Below, one piece after another: positions 6,843 to 13,737 of a stretch of 17,254 bases of DNA. The notes beneath the pieces are model-generated. The model was not told the DNA's origin. It was given only the letters and a program-made list of their open reading frames with translations, and ran no database searches. Each line of letters begins with the position of its first letter. Within the stretch, counting starts at the first letter, position 1. Made by a program: the position numbers and the translations under genes. Origin of the DNA: an uncultured Bacilli bacterium (GTDB taxonomy: Bacteria; Bacillota_I; Bacilli_A; RF39; UBA660); contig CAKPAT010000017.1 in NCBI GenBank assembly GCA_934133155.1, forward strand, positions 1 through 17,254, in the 5' to 3' direction.

Positions 6843-7421
6843 ATGAATTTTAATGAAGATAATGATAGAGTAAAGATGCTTAATGAGCTTCTTAGTGAGC
6901 AAAATAGAAGTAGTCAAAATGGTGTAGAACCTATGAAAAGAGAGGAAAGTAAGATTAATCAGGAAACTAACGATGATATTTTAATGGAGCTTGATGACGC
7001 GATCAGTGATGATAATTCTTATTCTGCTGGCACCACTGCTGATTTTAAGGAAGATTATGGTGACACTTTAGAAAGTCCTATAGAAAGTACTCACGTAGAA
7101 GATGCGGAAGATTTAGAAAAGACTAGAGTTATCCCTGATAACTTAAGTATTGTTGACGAAATTCGTGAGAATGCGGATGCACACAGTGCTGAGGATGTTC
7201 AAAAGGTTTGCGAAATGATGGGGGTTGATTTTGATAAAGAGTTTCCGGAACTTAAGCAAGATGAGGTAAGTGAACCTGAAGTAGAAGATGGCGGAAAACA
7301 ACTTGTTAAAAAGCCTTCTAATGATATTGCAAATGGTTTTATCAGTGGTTTTTTACTTTCTTTTGTGACTGGTGCTATTGGTGGCGTTTGGCTTAATTTT
7401 ATTATTAGTCATATTTCTTAG
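6843..7421 (+). CDS. acidic protein with a C-terminal membrane anchor (unknown)
   Basis: A 192-residue protein. Residues 1 to about 155 are strongly acidic and polar, rich in Asp, Glu, Ser and Asn, probably largely disordered (DDILMELDDAISDDNSYSAG; DAEDLEKTRVIPDN). Residues about 164-190 form one hydrophobic, Gly-containing segment (ISGFLLSFVTGAIGGVWLNF) at the very end. This is a tail-anchor layout: soluble part in the cytosol, no signal peptide. The GGAGG site and promoter are good. A hairpin terminator separates it from the sigma-factor gene 54 bases downstream in the same direction, so partial read-through into that gene is possible. I recognise no family. A scaffold, or a membrane tether for a cytosolic partner, are possible roles without direct support. 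Confidence 0.7.
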   Translation: MNFNEDNDRVKMLNELLSEQNRSSQNGVEPMKREESKINQETNDDILMELDDAISDDNSYSAGTTADFKEDYGDTLESPIESTHVEDAEDLEKTRVIPDNLSIVDEIRENADAHSAEDVQKVCEMMGVDFDKEFPELKQDEVSEPEVEDGGKQLVKKPSNDIANGFISGFLLSFVTGAIGGVWLNFIISHIS

Positions 7422-7444
7422 AAAAACTATTTATAGTTTTTTTT
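7422..7444 (+). terminator. weak terminator between the tail-anchored protein and sigma-factor genes
   Basis: AAAAACTA - TTTA - TAGTTTTT followed by further Ts, starting right after the TAG stop. The stem has only one C-G pair, so some read-through into the sigma-factor gene is likely. Confidence 0.55.
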
Positions 7445-7474
7445 ATTTTTCATATATTTTAATAAGAGGTGTTT

Positions 7475-8164
7475 ATGTTAGATTTTTTAAAAAAATTATT
7501 TAAAGATTTTTATCTTTTTACAGCTTCTTATTCAAACAATGTTTTCCCTTCTCCACTTTCTAAGGAGGAGGAAGATGAATGTATTTTAAATATGATAAAT
7601 GGCGATAAAAAAGCTAGAGGCAAGCTTATTGAACATAACTTAAGATTGGTTGCACATATTGTTAAGAAGTATGATAGGTTTTCGGAAAATGCAGACGATT
7701 TGATTAGTATTGGTACTATTGGTCTTATTAAAGGTGTTGATAGTTATTCTTTTTCGCATAAGACTAGACTTACAACTTACTGTGCAAGGTGTATTGAAAA
7801 TGAGATTTTGATGTATTTTAGAAATGATAAGAAAAATAACAAAAATATTAGTATTGATGAACCGATTGGTTTTGATAAAGAAGGTAATGCGATTACTTTT
7901 TTGGATATTTTAAAAACTCCGAAACCTGATTTTGCTTTGGACTTGCATAATAAGGATAATTTGAAACTGCTTAAAAAGTATTTTAATGTTTTAAATAAAA
8001 GGGAGAAAGATATTATTATTAAAAGGTATGGTCTTTTAGGGAATGATGAAATTACACAAAAAGAGATTGCTAAAGAGATGGGAATTTCTAGGAGTTATGT
8101 TTCAAGGCTTGAGAAAAGAGCTTTGACTAAAATGCTTAGGCAGTTTATTAAAGGTGAAAAGTAG
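7475..8164 (+). CDS. sigK: sigma-70-family factor resembling sporulation sigma-K
   Basis: A sigma factor of 229 residues. Region 2 covers about 50-118 (LIEHNLRLVAHIVKKY, DDLISIGTIGLIKGVDSY, TYCARCIENEI). The linker has DEPIGFDKEGN, and region 4 at about 165-225 ends with the helix-turn-helix QKEIAKEMGISRSYVSRLEKRAL. These stretches and the N-terminus (ASYSNNVFPSPLSKEEE) match Bacillus sigma-K closely. About 20 residues precede the conserved NNxFPxPLS, as in pro-sigma-K, whose leader is removed by SpoIVFB. The gene is continuous, with no skin-type interruption. I choose ATG 7475 because AGAGGTG lies four bases upstream; an in-frame GTG at 7469 lies inside that site. No other sporulation gene is visible. 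It could be a true sigma-K or a relative reused in a non-sporulating lineage. Confidence 0.85.
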   Translation: MLDFLKKLFKDFYLFTASYSNNVFPSPLSKEEEDECILNMINGDKKARGKLIEHNLRLVAHIVKKYDRFSENADDLISIGTIGLIKGVDSYSFSHKTRLTTYCARCIENEILMYFRNDKKNNKNISIDEPIGFDKEGNAITFLDILKTPKPDFALDLHNKDNLKLLKKYFNVLNKREKDIIIKRYGLLGNDEITQKEIAKEMGISRSYVSRLEKRALTKMLRQFIKGEK

Positions 8165-8195
8165 CCCACTTTGCTGTGTGCTACTTTATTTTTTT
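8158..8195 (+). terminator. terminator of the sigma-factor gene
   Basis: AAAGTAGC / GCTACTTT plus an inner CAC/GTG stem, then TATTTTTTT. The stop codon TAG lies in the left arm. The T tract is part of the 22-bp direct repeat copy at 8185-8206. Confidence 0.9.
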
Positions 8196-8206
8196 GGTAA
8201 ATGTTT
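8185..8206. repeat. 22-bp direct repeat, copy 1
   Basis: Begins TTTATTTTTTT and ends GGTAAATGTTT; identical base for base to 8909-8930 and in the same orientation. It overlaps the T tract of the sigma-factor gene's terminator. Confidence 0.85.
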
Positions 8207-8305
8207 TATTTGAATAATCAACATTTTTCACTGATTTTTGTTGCCCTTATTTCCACTTTTTTTCATCTTTTATAGCCTTAAAAACTCTATTATTTATATC
8301 ATATA

Positions 8306-8719
8306 TTATATTATTCTCCTAACTTTAGCATTTTTTATAGTGTTTGTTAATTTTTCATATCTACTGTCATATGCATAACTTTGAGGTGGCATGAAATTAT
8401 AAACTTCTTTAAGTTCTTTTAAGTTTATTGGATTTTCCAGCAAATCGACATGTTTTATTTCATATGCATATTTTGATTTTTTTAAACCATTATTAAATTC
8501 TTCATTACCATATCCACATTCGTTTATTTTATTGGGGTACTCTATTATTTGTCTAAGCTCTATTATATATTTCAATTGGCACGTTGGAAATGTCTCATAC
8601 ACGAATAAGGTATCTATATCTAATTTTGGAATATATTTTCTAAATTCGTAATTTTTTTCACCAGTTTCAATCTTTTTTGTGAACTTTGGTTTTATGCTTA
8701 GGTAAATAGCTTTTTTCAT
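8306..8719 (-). CDS. ASCH-domain (PUA-like) protein
   Basis: A 137-residue single-domain protein. It opens with a beta strand (AIYLSIKPKFTKKI) followed by GEKNYEFRK, which matches the ASCH signature GxKxxExR, and ends with a PPQSYAY segment seen in this family. ASCH domains share the PUA/EVE fold and are thought to bind RNA or modified nucleosides; individual roles are mostly unproven. I choose ATG 8719, which has AAAGGAG ten bases upstream; an in-frame TTG at 8728 lies against that site and is unlikely. The gene lies between two copies of an exact 22-bp direct repeat, which suggests that it came in as a small inserted segment. It is convergent with the sigma-factor gene, and I see no clear terminator of its own. 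Confidence 0.72.
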   Translation of the reverse strand: MKKAIYLSIKPKFTKKIETGEKNYEFRKYIPKLDIDTLFVYETFPTCQLKYIIELRQIIEYPNKINECGYGNEEFNNGLKKSKYAYEIKHVDLLENPINLKELKEVYNFMPPQSYAYDSRYEKLTNTIKNAKVRRII

Positions 8720-8804
8720 TTTCTTCAAACTCCTTTTTTAAATAATATATTGAATAATTTCTGAATAATAAATATGGTGTCTTTATACAATATATTTCAG
8801 TTTT

Positions 8805-8834
8805 ATTATAACATGTGGTAAGCTTGTCAGCCAA
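8805..8834 (-). promoter_or_regulatory. possible promoter of the ASCH gene
   Basis: Minus strand TTGGCT (8834-8829), 18 bases, TATAAT (8810-8805). The leader would be about 80 bases, rather long, so a closer promoter in the A/T-rich stretch 8730-8800 cannot be excluded. Confidence 0.35.
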
Positions 8835-8844
8835 GATAAATATT

Positions 8845-8895
8845 TTAATAAAAAATGTATAAGTTTTTGATTTTATAAATCTTTACTTATACATT
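8845..8895 (-). terminator. terminator of the serine hydrolase gene
   Basis: A perfect 11-pair stem (AATGTATAAGT at 8895-8885 on the minus strand with ACTTATACATT at 8864-8854), an inner GATTT/AAATC stem within the 20-base loop, then TTTTATT. It lies nine bases after the stop codon. Confidence 0.88.
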
Positions 8896-8904
8896 GATAA
8901 ATTT

Positions 8905-10362
8905 TTATTTTATTTTTTTGGTAAATGTTTCAACTACTTCTTCGCCTAGTCTTTCTTCTTGCATGACCTCAGCCATTTTTTTCATTGAATTTTTAGCTAA
9001 TCTTAATTTTAATAATGTGTAAATTTGTCCTTCTTTTAGTGTGTTAGTTATTCTTGTGAATGGTGCTTTGTCTACTACTTCTTCTCCATCTAATACTTCG
9101 GTATTTTTTCCATTTACTCGAAGTTTTGTACCGTTAGGGAATGTTTTACCACAATCTCTTATTGTAAATTCTTCATTATCAATGGTTACGATTTGCGGCG
9201 TTTTTGAGCTTAATGGGTTTGCTAAGATATTTGCAGTTAAACCATTTTGAAGATCAAATGTGGCATATGTTCCTGTAAAACCGGTGATTGAAAAGCTTTT
9301 ACTTCCGAGTGGTGCTGGTATTTCGTTTGCTCTTATGCCTTCTGGATGTTTAATGTATACAGCCATTGCTCTTGATATATTTTTAACGCCAGTTATCTCT
9401 CCATCTTTATTTCTTGTAAATACAATTCCGTTTTCGTCTGTTAAAAATGGTGTTTTGATAATTGGTGTTACCATTTTTTCAATTGATTTTTCACTTAAGA
9501 AGCCGTTTCTTAAATTATCAAATAGTTTTACTAAGTCTTCGCTTGCTGAGTATATTCCGGCATGTCCTGGTGTAATTCCTTCCCTTAACATAAGTCTGGC
9601 TTTTGGGTCATGCACTTTATCTAGGTTATCTGGAGTATTTCCAGTGATGTTTCCATATGTTTCGTATCCTGTTTTTAGAAGTTTCATTTCTTCATTAAAG
9701 TATTTTTTAAAGTATTCATCTGTTTCTGGTAATATGTCTTTTAACACGATAAACGGGATGTCGCTATACAGGAATGTTTTACTTTGATTTATGGTTATTC
9801 CAGAAAGTCTTTTTGTTATTTCTTCTTTTGTAAGTGGCTCGTCTTTTTCGTCTAATCTTCCTGGTGTTCTTAGTTCGTGATAATATTTAGCCATTTCTTC
9901 TACAGGAATTTGTAAGTTTGAATATTTTCCGTTTAGATATTCAGATACGTTTCTATCAAAAGAAAACATTCCTTCTTCTTCTAATTTTAAAGCTTCTAAA
10001 ACGGTAAATAATTTAGTCATGCTGGCAATATCAAATCTTGTGTTTTCGTCTACTTTTTCTTTTCCTTCAGCAATTTTTCCATCATATGTATAAAGCTCTA
10101 TACCGTTTTTGCTATCTTTAATGGCTGTTGATAACCCCGGAACCAATTTACTTATTCCTTTTACTTCTTTTAGATAGTCTTCTATTATAACATTATAAAC
10201 TTCTTCTGGAGCTTTATCTACCATTTGCACTAATTTATTTTTTTCGCTTTCAAGCATTTCTCTTAAGTAACGGTATTCTGTTAGTTTTCCGTTTTGAACT
10301 AGTTCATATAATATTTTGTATGCTTCTTCTGAAACAATGTTTGAATATGTGATTTTATCCAT
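8905..10362 (-). CDS. beta-lactamase-fold serine hydrolase, apparently cytosolic
   Basis: A 485-residue member of the class C beta-lactamase / DD-peptidase-like family (PF00144), whose members act as esterases, peptidases or amidases. The catalytic SxxK is SMTK at 114-117. The second motif is Y199-S-D201 (YSD in place of YxN, as in many esterases of the family). GHAG is at 266-269 and GFTGT, the third active-site strand, at 361-365. The first ~70 residues are a helical extension before the fold, with no signal peptide, lipobox or membrane helix, and no C-terminal anchor. That is unusual for a family mostly acting outside the cell, so a cytosolic esterase or peptide-trimming role is possible. 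ATG 10362 has AAGGGGG. It has its own promoter and terminator. The 3' end contains one copy of the 22-bp direct repeat. Confidence 0.85.
   Translation of the reverse strand: MDKITYSNIVSEEAYKILYELVQNGKLTEYRYLREMLESEKNKLVQMVDKAPEEVYNVIIEDYLKEVKGISKLVPGLSTAIKDSKNGIELYTYDGKIAEGKEKVDENTRFDIASMTKLFTVLEALKLEEEGMFSFDRNVSEYLNGKYSNLQIPVEEMAKYYHELRTPGRLDEKDEPLTKEEITKRLSGITINQSKTFLYSDIPFIVLKDILPETDEYFKKYFNEEMKLLKTGYETYGNITGNTPDNLDKVHDPKARLMLREGITPGHAGIYSASEDLVKLFDNLRNGFLSEKSIEKMVTPIIKTPFLTDENGIVFTRNKDGEITGVKNISRAMAVYIKHPEGIRANEIPAPLGSKSFSITGFTGTYATFDLQNGLTANILANPLSSKTPQIVTIDNEEFTIRDCGKTFPNGTKLRVNGKNTEVLDGEEVVDKAPFTRITNTLKEGQIYTLLKLRLAKNSMKKMAEVMQEERLGEEVVETFTKKIK
8909..8930. repeat. 22-bp direct repeat, copy 2
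   Basis: Identical to 8185-8206. This copy encodes the last codons of the serine hydrolase (ETFTKKI read on the minus strand). The two copies bracket about 702 bp that contain the ASCH gene. Confidence 0.85.
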
Positions 10363-10388
10363 AGTTATACCCCCTTCTTTGTGCTAGT

Positions 10389-10416
10389 ATTATACTTTTT
10401 ATTTGTAATTTGTCAA
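10389..10416 (-). promoter_or_regulatory. promoter of the serine hydrolase gene
   Basis: Minus strand TTGACA (10416-10411), 16 bases, TATAAT (10394-10389). Its -35 lies on the same bases as the -35 of the divergent promoter for the DUF4116 gene. Confidence 0.8.
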
Positions 10417-10439
10417 ATTTTTGGGTTGCATGCTATAAT
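10410..10439 (+). promoter_or_regulatory. promoter of the DUF4116 gene (extended -10)
   Basis: TTGTCA (10410-10415), 18 bases, TATAAT (10434-10439) preceded by TGC, an extended -10. The -35 overlaps the divergent promoter's -35 within TTGTCAA. Confidence 0.65.
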
Positions 10440-10461
10440 TTATGTAAGTTAGGTGATTAAT

Positions 10462-10989
10462 ATGTTTTTATTTAGAAAAAATAATGTTAAAAAAACTTTA
10501 AATCTACTTCAAAATGATGGTATGGCTTTGAAGAATTTGGACGACAGTTTTAAAGATAATGATAAAATTGTTTTAACTGCGGTTTCAAATAATGGACTTG
10601 CTTTAGAGTTTGCTAGTGAACGGTTAAAAGATGATTATAATATTGTTTTAACTGCCGTTTCAAATAATGGTTTAGCTTTGAAATTTGCGTCTTTTAATTT
10701 GAAAAGAAAAATTAGCATTTGTTTAGAAGCGGTTAGAAATAATGGTTTAGCTTTGGAATTTGCAGATAAATATATTCAAAACAATTTAGAGGTTGTTTTG
10801 AATGCGGTTAAAAATAATGGTATGGCTTTAATGTTTGCTAGTAAAAGACTTAAAGGCAATTTAGAAGTGATAAACACTGCTTTTTGTAATAATCCTGATT
10901 CTTTTGATTTTGTTTATAAAGATATGCATTATGAACTTGAAAAAAATGAGAATGCTAAAACTTTAATTTTGATCAAAAAAAGAGATTAA
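10462..10989 (+). CDS. DUF4116-repeat protein
   Basis: A 175-residue protein built of five consecutive 25-residue repeats (about 18-142), then a partial sixth. The unit pattern is NNGLALEFAS-(K/E)RLK-(D/N)x-IVLTAVS, typical of DUF4116, a helical repeat of unknown function found scattered in bacteria, protists and large viruses. There is no signal peptide or membrane helix. The repeats would stack into an elongated helical solenoid that probably binds protein. I choose ATG 10462 because AGGTGA lies five bases upstream; the in-frame GTG at 10453 is part of that ribosome site. Its TAA overlaps the ileS stop on the other strand. Neighbouring repeats are also alike at DNA level, suggesting fairly recent internal duplication. 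Confidence 0.82.
   Translation: MFLFRKNNVKKTLNLLQNDGMALKNLDDSFKDNDKIVLTAVSNNGLALEFASERLKDDYNIVLTAVSNNGLALKFASFNLKRKISICLEAVRNNGLALEFADKYIQNNLEVVLNAVKNNGMALMFASKRLKGNLEVINTAFCNNPDSFDFVYKDMHYELEKNENAKTLILIKKRD
10513..10887 (+). repeat. five 75-bp coding repeats (DUF4116 units)
   Basis: Five units of 25 codons begin at 10513, 10588, 10663, 10738 and 10813. Units 2 and 3 are closest (AATAATGG-CTTGCTTT and TTTTAACTGC-GTTTCAAAT stretches nearly the same); units 1 and 5 have diverged most. Confidence 0.85.
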
Positions 10990-11001
10990 TTCATCTCTTT
11001 T
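10978..11001 (-). terminator. ileS terminator overlapping both convergent stop codons
   Basis: The stem AAAAGAGAT / ATCTCTTTT (9 pairs) with a 6-base loop is followed on the minus strand by further Ts. The overlapping TAA codons of ileS (10988-10986) and of the DUF4116 gene (10987-10989) lie at the stem-loop junction. On the plus strand there is only a short T tract, so termination there should be weaker. Confidence 0.8.
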
Positions 11002-13715
11002 ACTATACTATGACATCTTGGACATAGATTTTCATTCATTTCTATTTTATCAAAATAATTCCAACATCTTTCACATCTTTCGCCTTCAAATTTTTGAATT
11101 TTTACTGAGCAGTAATCGTATTTTGGAAGTTCTTGTGGTGATAATACAACATCTGATACGATTAATAGTTGTTTTAATTTTGGTAATATCGGTTTTAAGG
11201 TTTCTTTATCTTCTTCTAAAAGATTTAAAAGTACTTTAGCTTCTAATGATTTACCAATTATTTTTTCTGCTCTAGCTTCTTCTAAGGCTTTATAAACATC
11301 ATTTTTGATTTGGAAAAATACGTTCATTATTTCTAATATATCGGTTTCGTCTTTATATTTTTTTATTTCAGGGAAATTTTCTAGGTGAATGCTTTTTTGT
11401 TTTTTACCTGGCATTAATTTATATACTTCTTCTGATGTGTATGGAAGTATTGGTGCCATTAATTTTATTAAGGTAAATAATGTTTCATATAAGACGGTTT
11501 GAACGCTTCTTCTTTCGTGAGAACTTTCTTTTTCAATATATAGAATGTCTTTAGTGAAATCTAAATAGAATGTTGATAAGTTATTTACAAAGTTATTGAT
11601 TAGTTTATATATTTCGTCAAAGTTATAGTTATCATATTCTTTGATTACTTTTTCTGTCAATTTATTTAAACTTATCATGGTGTATTTATCAGCTTCGCTC
11701 ATTTTTTCGTATGATACTTTATCATATTCTGGGTTAAAGTCAAATAGGTTTCCAAGCATGAAGCGGTATGTGTTTCTTATTTTCCTATAGCTTTCTTTGA
11801 CTTGATTTAATAGTTCGTCACTAAATCTTACATCTTCTGTATAATCGACGCTGGCTACCCAAAGTCTTAATATATCTGCACCATGTTTGTTTACAACATC
11901 TATTGGAGATACGACGTTACCTAGTGATTTACTCATTTTGAAACCTTTACCATCTAAAACAAATCCGGCTGAAACTAACTCTTTATACGGACTTTTACCG
12001 TTTACGGCCATACTACAGATTAATGATGAATTGAACCAACCACGATATTGATCTGAACCTTCTAAGTATACGTCAGCTGGGTATGGTAATTTTCTTTCAT
12101 TTAATGTACCATTCCATGATGATCCAGAGTCAAACCATACGTCCATGATGTCGTTTTCTTTGGTGAAATTACCATTTGGACTTTTTGGGTTTGTATAGCC
12201 TTTTGGCAGTAGGTCTTTGGCTTCTTTTTCAAACCAAATGTTTGAACCATATTTTCTAAATAGGTCTGCTACATGCATCATTACATCATAATCAATGATC
12301 TCTGATCCGTCTTCGTTATAGAAGATTGGAATTGGCACACCCCACGCTCTTTGTCTTGATATGCACCAGTCGACACGGTCTTTTATCATATTGTAAATTC
12401 TTGTTTTACCCCAGCTTGTGTGGAATTTTACATTTTCGTCTAATTCTTTAAGTATTTGATCTTTGATTTTTTCAACGCTACAGAACCATTGTTTTGTTGC
12501 TCTGTAGATAACTGGTTTTTTAGTTCTCCAGTCATGCGGGTATGAGTGTTTAATTTTTTGAAGTTTTAATAGGTACCCGTTTTCTTTTAACCAATCTGGT
12601 ATTATTTTATTGGCGTCTTCAAAATATAGTCCTTCAAACATTCCAGAATTTTCGTTTAAGTATCCTTGATCATTTATTCCGTTAATCATTTCAAGGTTAT
12701 ATTTTTTTCCAATAAAGAAGTCGTCTTCACCATATGCTGGTGCATTATGAACTAGTCCTGTTCCGGCATCTAATGTGACATGACTTCCAGTTACAACGAT
12801 GCTTACTCTATCCATGAATGGGTGTTTGTATTTTACCCCAAATAAATCTTTTCCTTTGAATGTACTTGTTATTTCATAGTTTTCAAATTCAAATAACTTC
12901 ATTAGGCTTTCTGCTAAGTCTTTTGCTACTATGTAGTTTTTGTCATTTACTTTTACAGTGCAGTAATCAAATGTTTCTCCTACACATACAGCAGTATTAC
13001 CTGGAAGTGTCCATGGTGTGGTTGTCCAAATTACTAATATGTCGCCTTTTTGAACATAGTTATTTCCTTCTTCTACGGTAAATCCAACGTATATAGAGTT
13101 ATCTACTCTGTCTTTGTATTCTATTTCAGCTTCAGCTAAAGCGGTTTCACTACTTGGTGACCAGTATACTGGTTTTAATCCTTTGAAGATTAGGCCTTGT
13201 TTAGCCATACCAGCAAAAACCTCAATTTGTCTTGCTTCATATTCTGGTTTTAACGTGATGTATGGGTTTTCCCAATCTGCAATTACATTTAGTTTTTTAA
13301 AGTCTTCTCTTTGTTTATCTACTTGCTCTAATGCGTATTTTTTGCATAGTTCACGGAAGTCTGCTACACTCATTTCTTTTCTATTTATACCACTATTTGT
13401 AACAGCTTGTTCAATTGGAAGTCCATGGGTATCCCATCCAGGAATATATTCAACGTAATATCCTTCCATCATTTTTGATCTATTGATAAAGTCTTTTAAA
13501 ATTTTATTTAATGAATGACCTAAGTGAATATTTCCGTTTGCATATGGTGGACCATCGTGCAATATAAATGGTTTATTATTTTTGTTTTTTTCTTTTATTA
13601 GACTGTATAAATCTTCCTCTTCCCATTCTTCTCTTTGTTTTATTTCATTTTCTACTAAATTACCACGCATTTTAAATTCTGTTTGTGGCATTAGTAATGT
13701 ATCTTTATAATCCAT
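10986..13715 (-). CDS. ileS: isoleucyl-tRNA synthetase
   Basis: A class I synthetase of 909 residues, charging tRNA-Ile and hydrolysing mischarged Val-tRNA. The HIGH motif is HLGH at 64-67 (in NGNIHLGH); KMSKS is at 593-597. The CP1 editing domain shows TTTPWTLPGN at 231-240 and GTGLVHNAPAYGEDD at 318-332. The C-terminal zinc knuckle has Cys at 881, 884, 898 and 901, as in bacterial-type (not eukaryote-like, mupirocin-resistant) IleRS. It starts at ATG 13715 with AAAGGAGATG, 22 bases after ddl, so it is the last gene of the hydrolase-murF-ddl-ileS unit. There is no room for a T-box leader, which commonly controls ileS in Bacillota. Length and motifs are complete. Confidence 0.97.
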   Translation of the reverse strand: MDYKDTLLMPQTEFKMRGNLVENEIKQREEWEEEDLYSLIKEKNKNNKPFILHDGPPYANGNIHLGHSLNKILKDFINRSKMMEGYYVEYIPGWDTHGLPIEQAVTNSGINRKEMSVADFRELCKKYALEQVDKQREDFKKLNVIADWENPYITLKPEYEARQIEVFAGMAKQGLIFKGLKPVYWSPSSETALAEAEIEYKDRVDNSIYVGFTVEEGNNYVQKGDILVIWTTTPWTLPGNTAVCVGETFDYCTVKVNDKNYIVAKDLAESLMKLFEFENYEITSTFKGKDLFGVKYKHPFMDRVSIVVTGSHVTLDAGTGLVHNAPAYGEDDFFIGKKYNLEMINGINDQGYLNENSGMFEGLYFEDANKIIPDWLKENGYLLKLQKIKHSYPHDWRTKKPVIYRATKQWFCSVEKIKDQILKELDENVKFHTSWGKTRIYNMIKDRVDWCISRQRAWGVPIPIFYNEDGSEIIDYDVMMHVADLFRKYGSNIWFEKEAKDLLPKGYTNPKSPNGNFTKENDIMDVWFDSGSSWNGTLNERKLPYPADVYLEGSDQYRGWFNSSLICSMAVNGKSPYKELVSAGFVLDGKGFKMSKSLGNVVSPIDVVNKHGADILRLWVASVDYTEDVRFSDELLNQVKESYRKIRNTYRFMLGNLFDFNPEYDKVSYEKMSEADKYTMISLNKLTEKVIKEYDNYNFDEIYKLINNFVNNLSTFYLDFTKDILYIEKESSHERRSVQTVLYETLFTLIKLMAPILPYTSEEVYKLMPGKKQKSIHLENFPEIKKYKDETDILEIMNVFFQIKNDVYKALEEARAEKIIGKSLEAKVLLNLLEEDKETLKPILPKLKQLLIVSDVVLSPQELPKYDYCSVKIQKFEGERCERCWNYFDKIEMNENLCPRCHSIVKEMN

Positions 13716-13737
13716 TAGTACATCTCCTTTGTGAATA

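Noticed and set aside
6843..7421. Anti-sigma factor assignment for the tail-anchored protein
   Set aside because: No known anti-sigma domain or motif is visible; only position suggests it.
7475..8164. Skin-type element in the sigma-K-like gene
   Set aside because: The reading frame is continuous and full length, with no recombinase nearby.
8207..8908. Insertion sequence between the 22-bp repeats
   Set aside because: No transposase and no terminal inverted repeats are visible; target duplications of 22 bp would also be unusually long. Kept only as a cassette-like segment.
9260..9787. Plus-strand 175-codon open frame
   Set aside because: It is a shadow antisense to the serine hydrolase, which has clear motifs, promoter and terminator.
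10513..10887. CRISPR-like array
   Set aside because: The 75-bp periodic units are coding DUF4116 repeats without unique spacers.
13716..13737. T-box or riboswitch before ileS
   Set aside because: Only 22 bases separate ddl and ileS, too short for any such leader.
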